DNA of 43,367 bases, from assembly GCF_003121405.1 (NCBI RefSeq), contig NZ_QBUY01000074.1, positions 1 through 43,367 on the forward strand, read 5' to 3'. The notes under the pieces were generated by a model. It did no database searches, was not told where the DNA came from, and was given only the letters and a program-made list of their open reading frames with translations. Every line of letters starts with the position of its first letter. The first letter of the stretch is position 1. Source of the DNA: Paraburkholderia sp. C35. Its GTDB lineage: Bacteria > Pseudomonadota > Gammaproteobacteria > Burkholderiales > Burkholderiaceae. Both the position numbers and the translations under genes were made by a program. Of this stretch, positions 41,399-43,367 are shown in pieces.

Positions 41399-42232
41399 TC
41401 AATGCGCCATCAGCACGGGCACCGTCATCGACTCCAGCATGGTCCGCGTGGCGCCGCCGAACACGCGTTCGCGGGCGCGGCTGTGGCCATATGCGCCCAT
41501 CACGAGCAGGTCCGCGTGCAGATCGGATGCACGGTTGAGCAATGTCGCGCCCGTGCCGACGCCGATGTGATGCGGCGTGGTCGAAAACGACGCGCGCACG
41601 CCATGCGTGTCGAGCCACGCGGCGACGTCGAGGCCTTCGGGCGCGTCATGGAGCGGCTGGCCGTGATGCCGCACGATCTCGATACCGACGTGGCGTGCGC
41701 GCTGCAACAGCGGCATGGCGTCGGCGGCGGCGCGCGCGGCTTCGCGGCTGCCGTCCCACGCGACCAGCACGTTTTCGCCGAGCGTGCGCACCTCGCCCGC
41801 ATACGGCACGACGAGCGCGGGACGGCCCGCGCCCAGCAGCAGATCGCCGACAAAATGCGGCGCCACGAACGACGCAGGATCGTTCGGATCCTGCTGGCCA
41901 AGCACCAGCAGATCGGCGTGGCGCGCGTGAAGCATGGCCACATCGAGTGCGGGCCCGTGCGGCGCGCGCCATTCGGCGCTGCGGCCCGCGCGTTCGGCAG
42001 CGTCGAGAAACGCGTCGCGGGCCTTGTCGCGGCGCTCGGCCTCGTGCGCCTCGATCTGCGCGAACGACAGTGTCCTGTCCTGCCGGAAGATGGGCCGCAA
42101 CAGATCCTGGCACACCACGTACAGGCCAATCAGATGGGCATCCCAGCGCTGCGCGAGTTCGAGCGACAACGCGAGGCGCGTTTCGCTGCGGCGGCTATCG
42201 TCGAGATGGACGAGCAGGGTTTTGTAGCTCAT
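41399..42232 (-). CDS. Universal stress protein, two-domain (inner copy)
   Basis: A 277-residue protein with two UspA-type domains in tandem. The second keeps the nucleotide-binding loop GAYGHSRARERVFGGATR (G-X2-G-X9-G pattern, with a second G where many have S or T). The start MSYKTLLVHLDDS is typical. Such proteins help survival under low oxygen, starvation or stationary phase in Burkholderia and Pseudomonas. It follows the outer copy by 32 bp on the same strand, so the two form an operon. The C-terminus (MTVPVLMAH) is complete, so the deletion that removed the neighbouring kinase spared this gene. Confidence 0.88.
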   Translation of the reverse strand: MSYKTLLVHLDDSRRSETRLALSLELAQRWDAHLIGLYVVCQDLLRPIFRQDRTLSFAQIEAHEAERRDKARDAFLDAAERAGRSAEWRAPHGPALDVAMLHARHADLLVLGQQDPNDPASFVAPHFVGDLLLGAGRPALVVPYAGEVRTLGENVLVAWDGSREAARAAADAMPLLQRARHVGIEIVRHHGQPLHDAPEGLDVAAWLDTHGVRASFSTTPHHIGVGTGATLLNRASDLHADLLVMGAYGHSRARERVFGGATRTMLESMTVPVLMAH

Positions 42233-42264
42233 GTCAGTTCCTTGTCGGACTCGATACGATCAGG

Positions 42265-43104
42265 TCAATGCGACAGCAGCACGGGTACGGTCATCGACTG
42301 CAGGACGGTGCGCGTCGCGCCGCCCAGCACCAGTTCGTGCACACGCGAATGCGCATAGGCGCCCATCACGATGAGGTCGCATCCCGATTCCGCCGCCTGA
42401 GATAGCAGCACGTCGCCGATCGGTGTGTCGTCGCTGGTGGAGACTTCACGCACGTTGACCTTGACGTCGTGCCGGGCAATCGTCAGCGCGATGTCGGCGC
42501 CGGGGATGCGCCACGCGGATGGCTCGGTGCGCGTGGCGTTGACGGTCAGCAGCGTGACGTCGGCGGCCTGCGAGAGGAACGGCATCGCGTCGTGAATCGC
42601 GCGCGTGGCTTCGCGGCTGCCGTCCCACGCGATCAGCACGCGTTGGCCAGGCGTTGCGCGCACATCCGTGGATGGCAACAGCAGCACGGGCCGTCCCGCC
42701 GACATCAGCAGATGCTCGACGAACTGGTCGGCGAGAAACGATTCCGGGTCTTGTGCATCGTCCTGACCGGCGATCACGAGATCGGCGAGACGCGCGTAGG
42801 GCGGCACGATGTCGTTCGCGTAGCCTGCCGTTGCGATCCAGCGGGTTTCGACCTTGGCGCGCGCCGCTTCCGCATGGAATAGCCGTTCGAGCGCGGCGCC
42901 GCGTTCGTGGCGTTGTCGCTCGTGTTCGGCGTAGTAGGCCGCCGTGCCTGCCATCACGTAGAACGCGTGCGGATCGGGCAGATATGTTGTGAAGAGGGCT
43001 GTCAGTTTTGCACGAAATTTCTGTGCGAGACGTAGCGCGACTTCCATGCGGGTGTGCGCGTGAATGCCCGTATCGAGTTGCACGAGGATACTTTTGTAAG
43101 TCAT
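42265..43104 (-). CDS. Universal stress protein, two-domain (outer copy)
   Basis: A 279-residue paralogue of the inner copy, beginning MTYKSILVQLDTG and ending MTVPVLLSH. It has the loop GAYAHSRVHELVLGGATR, in which the second loop glycine (GAYG in the paralogue) is alanine. That substitution could weaken nucleotide binding. GGAG precedes the ATG. Two FNR-type boxes lie upstream. The nearer one is centred about 41 bp before the start point suggested by a TAGACT hexamer (43160-43165, minus strand), the usual place for activation. Low-oxygen induction is therefore the likely control. Confidence 0.88.
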   Translation of the reverse strand: MTYKSILVQLDTGIHAHTRMEVALRLAQKFRAKLTALFTTYLPDPHAFYVMAGTAAYYAEHERQRHERGAALERLFHAEAARAKVETRWIATAGYANDIVPPYARLADLVIAGQDDAQDPESFLADQFVEHLLMSAGRPVLLLPSTDVRATPGQRVLIAWDGSREATRAIHDAMPFLSQAADVTLLTVNATRTEPSAWRIPGADIALTIARHDVKVNVREVSTSDDTPIGDVLLSQAAESGCDLIVMGAYAHSRVHELVLGGATRTVLQSMTVPVLLSH

Positions 43105-43186
43105 CGCTGTTGCTCCGGAACTGAGAGACGTGGGCGGGTGGTTGCCCGCGATTTAATTGAGTCTACGAGGTGGCGAGGCGTTGCGA

Positions 43187-43200
43187 TTGACGCAGGTCAA
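43187..43200. promoter_or_regulatory. FNR/ANR-type box, proximal
   Basis: TTGAC-GCAG-GTCAA is a perfect palindrome matching the FNR pattern TTGAT-N4-ATCAA except for the symmetric T/A to C/G change. It is 83 bp before the stress-protein start codon. Confidence 0.6.
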
Positions 43201-43229
43201 TTGACTGTGTGCAGATGGGTTTTGAACGT

Positions 43230-43243
43230 TTGATTGATGTCAA
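43230..43243. promoter_or_regulatory. FNR/ANR-type box, distal
   Basis: TTGAT-TGAT-GTCAA matches the FNR consensus at 9 of 10 defined positions and lies 43 bp upstream of the proximal box, about four helical turns away. Confidence 0.55.
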
Positions 43244-43367
43244 GGTGTGGGTTTTGATGGGGGTTCGGTTATGGGGGGGGGTTTTGGGGCTGTCTGATAT
43301 CCTCATCTCCGAGCCCACGCGACGGCCTCCGATGTCGGCTGCCGTCTGCTGCTTGAAAAAAAAACGG

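Larger units (their letters stand above)
43105..43367. other. Control region of the stress-protein operon
   Basis: The remaining 263 bp hold two FNR-type boxes and, further right, G-rich and A-rich runs near the window end. I see no gene that continues past the edge. Confidence 0.5.

Noticed and set aside
41301..41618. Minus-strand frame running from the stress protein into the kinase remnant
   Set aside because: It is out of frame with both the stress-protein gene and the recognisable kinase pieces.
43255..43367. G-rich and A-rich runs at the right edge as a terminator or end of a gene
   Set aside because: No stem or reading frame accompanies them, and the window ends there.
1..43367. CRISPR arrays, tRNAs, rRNAs, prophage or transposase genes
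   Set aside because: I looked for repeat-spacer periodicity, transposase and integrase motifs and obvious tRNA cloverleaf sequence and found none.

Overview
The window is high-GC DNA (AT-rich only in a few gaps) with the gene style of the Burkholderiales. A DUF3331 gene, a DUF4148 gene, a Burkholderia-type trimeric porin, paired two-domain universal stress proteins and a Crp/Fnr gene point to Paraburkholderia, Caballeronia or a close relative. I found no rRNA, tRNA, CRISPR array, insertion sequence or phage gene. The species call is inference from gene content.

Layout. (1) 1-2.6 kb: a hairpin repeat, a chromate transporter (chrA) and a LuxR-type regulator with a cyclic-nucleotide-binding domain. 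(2) 2.7-10.5 kb: a CRP-like palindrome, a class III nucleotide cyclase with TolB-like and TPR parts, then a vanadium-haloperoxidase/PAP2 enzyme, a large divergent subtilase, a DUF4148 protein (opposite strand) and an M14 metallocarboxypeptidase. (3) 10.7-16.1 kb: a small unknown protein, a TetR regulator, a DUF3331 gene behind a sigma-70-like promoter and a consensus FNR box, an HDOD protein, a HAD phosphatase and a porin. (4) 16.5-29.8 kb: a compact same-strand catabolic locus. It holds two MFS permeases, an MBL-fold hydrolase, an SDR, an MmgE/PrpD protein, three 3-hydroxyisobutyrate-dehydrogenase-family enzymes, a NIPSNAP protein, an aldehyde dehydrogenase, two carboxymuconolactone-decarboxylase-family proteins, a cupin and a GntR/FCD regulator. 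(5) 29.8-33.7 kb: a di-haem cytochrome c behind a short coupled ORF, an AT-rich gap, a lipoprotein S10 serine carboxypeptidase and a small EF-hand-like secreted protein. (6) 33.7-43.4 kb: an HDAC-family deacetylase, an AraC regulator, an acyl-CoA ligase, and a redox/stress regulatory group (PAS histidine kinase, Fnr-type regulator, lone receiver, NarL-type regulator, a decayed histidine kinase, two universal stress proteins).

How the parts may work together. The catabolic locus looks like one regulon. A GntR-type motif (ATTGTC-C-GACAAT and close variants) lies inside the first permease promoter, ahead of the second transcription unit and ahead of the gntR start codon. The substrate is not identifiable; the enzyme set suggests a lactone or hydroxy-acid route. 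The right end fits a low-oxygen stress set: the Fnr protein keeps all four cluster cysteines and the FNR recognition-helix residues, and FNR-type boxes lie before the outer stress-protein gene and before the distant DUF3331 gene. The left end may be a cyclic-nucleotide module, with a cyclase and a cNMP-binding regulator on either side of a CRP-like site, followed by unusual hydrolases without signal peptides.
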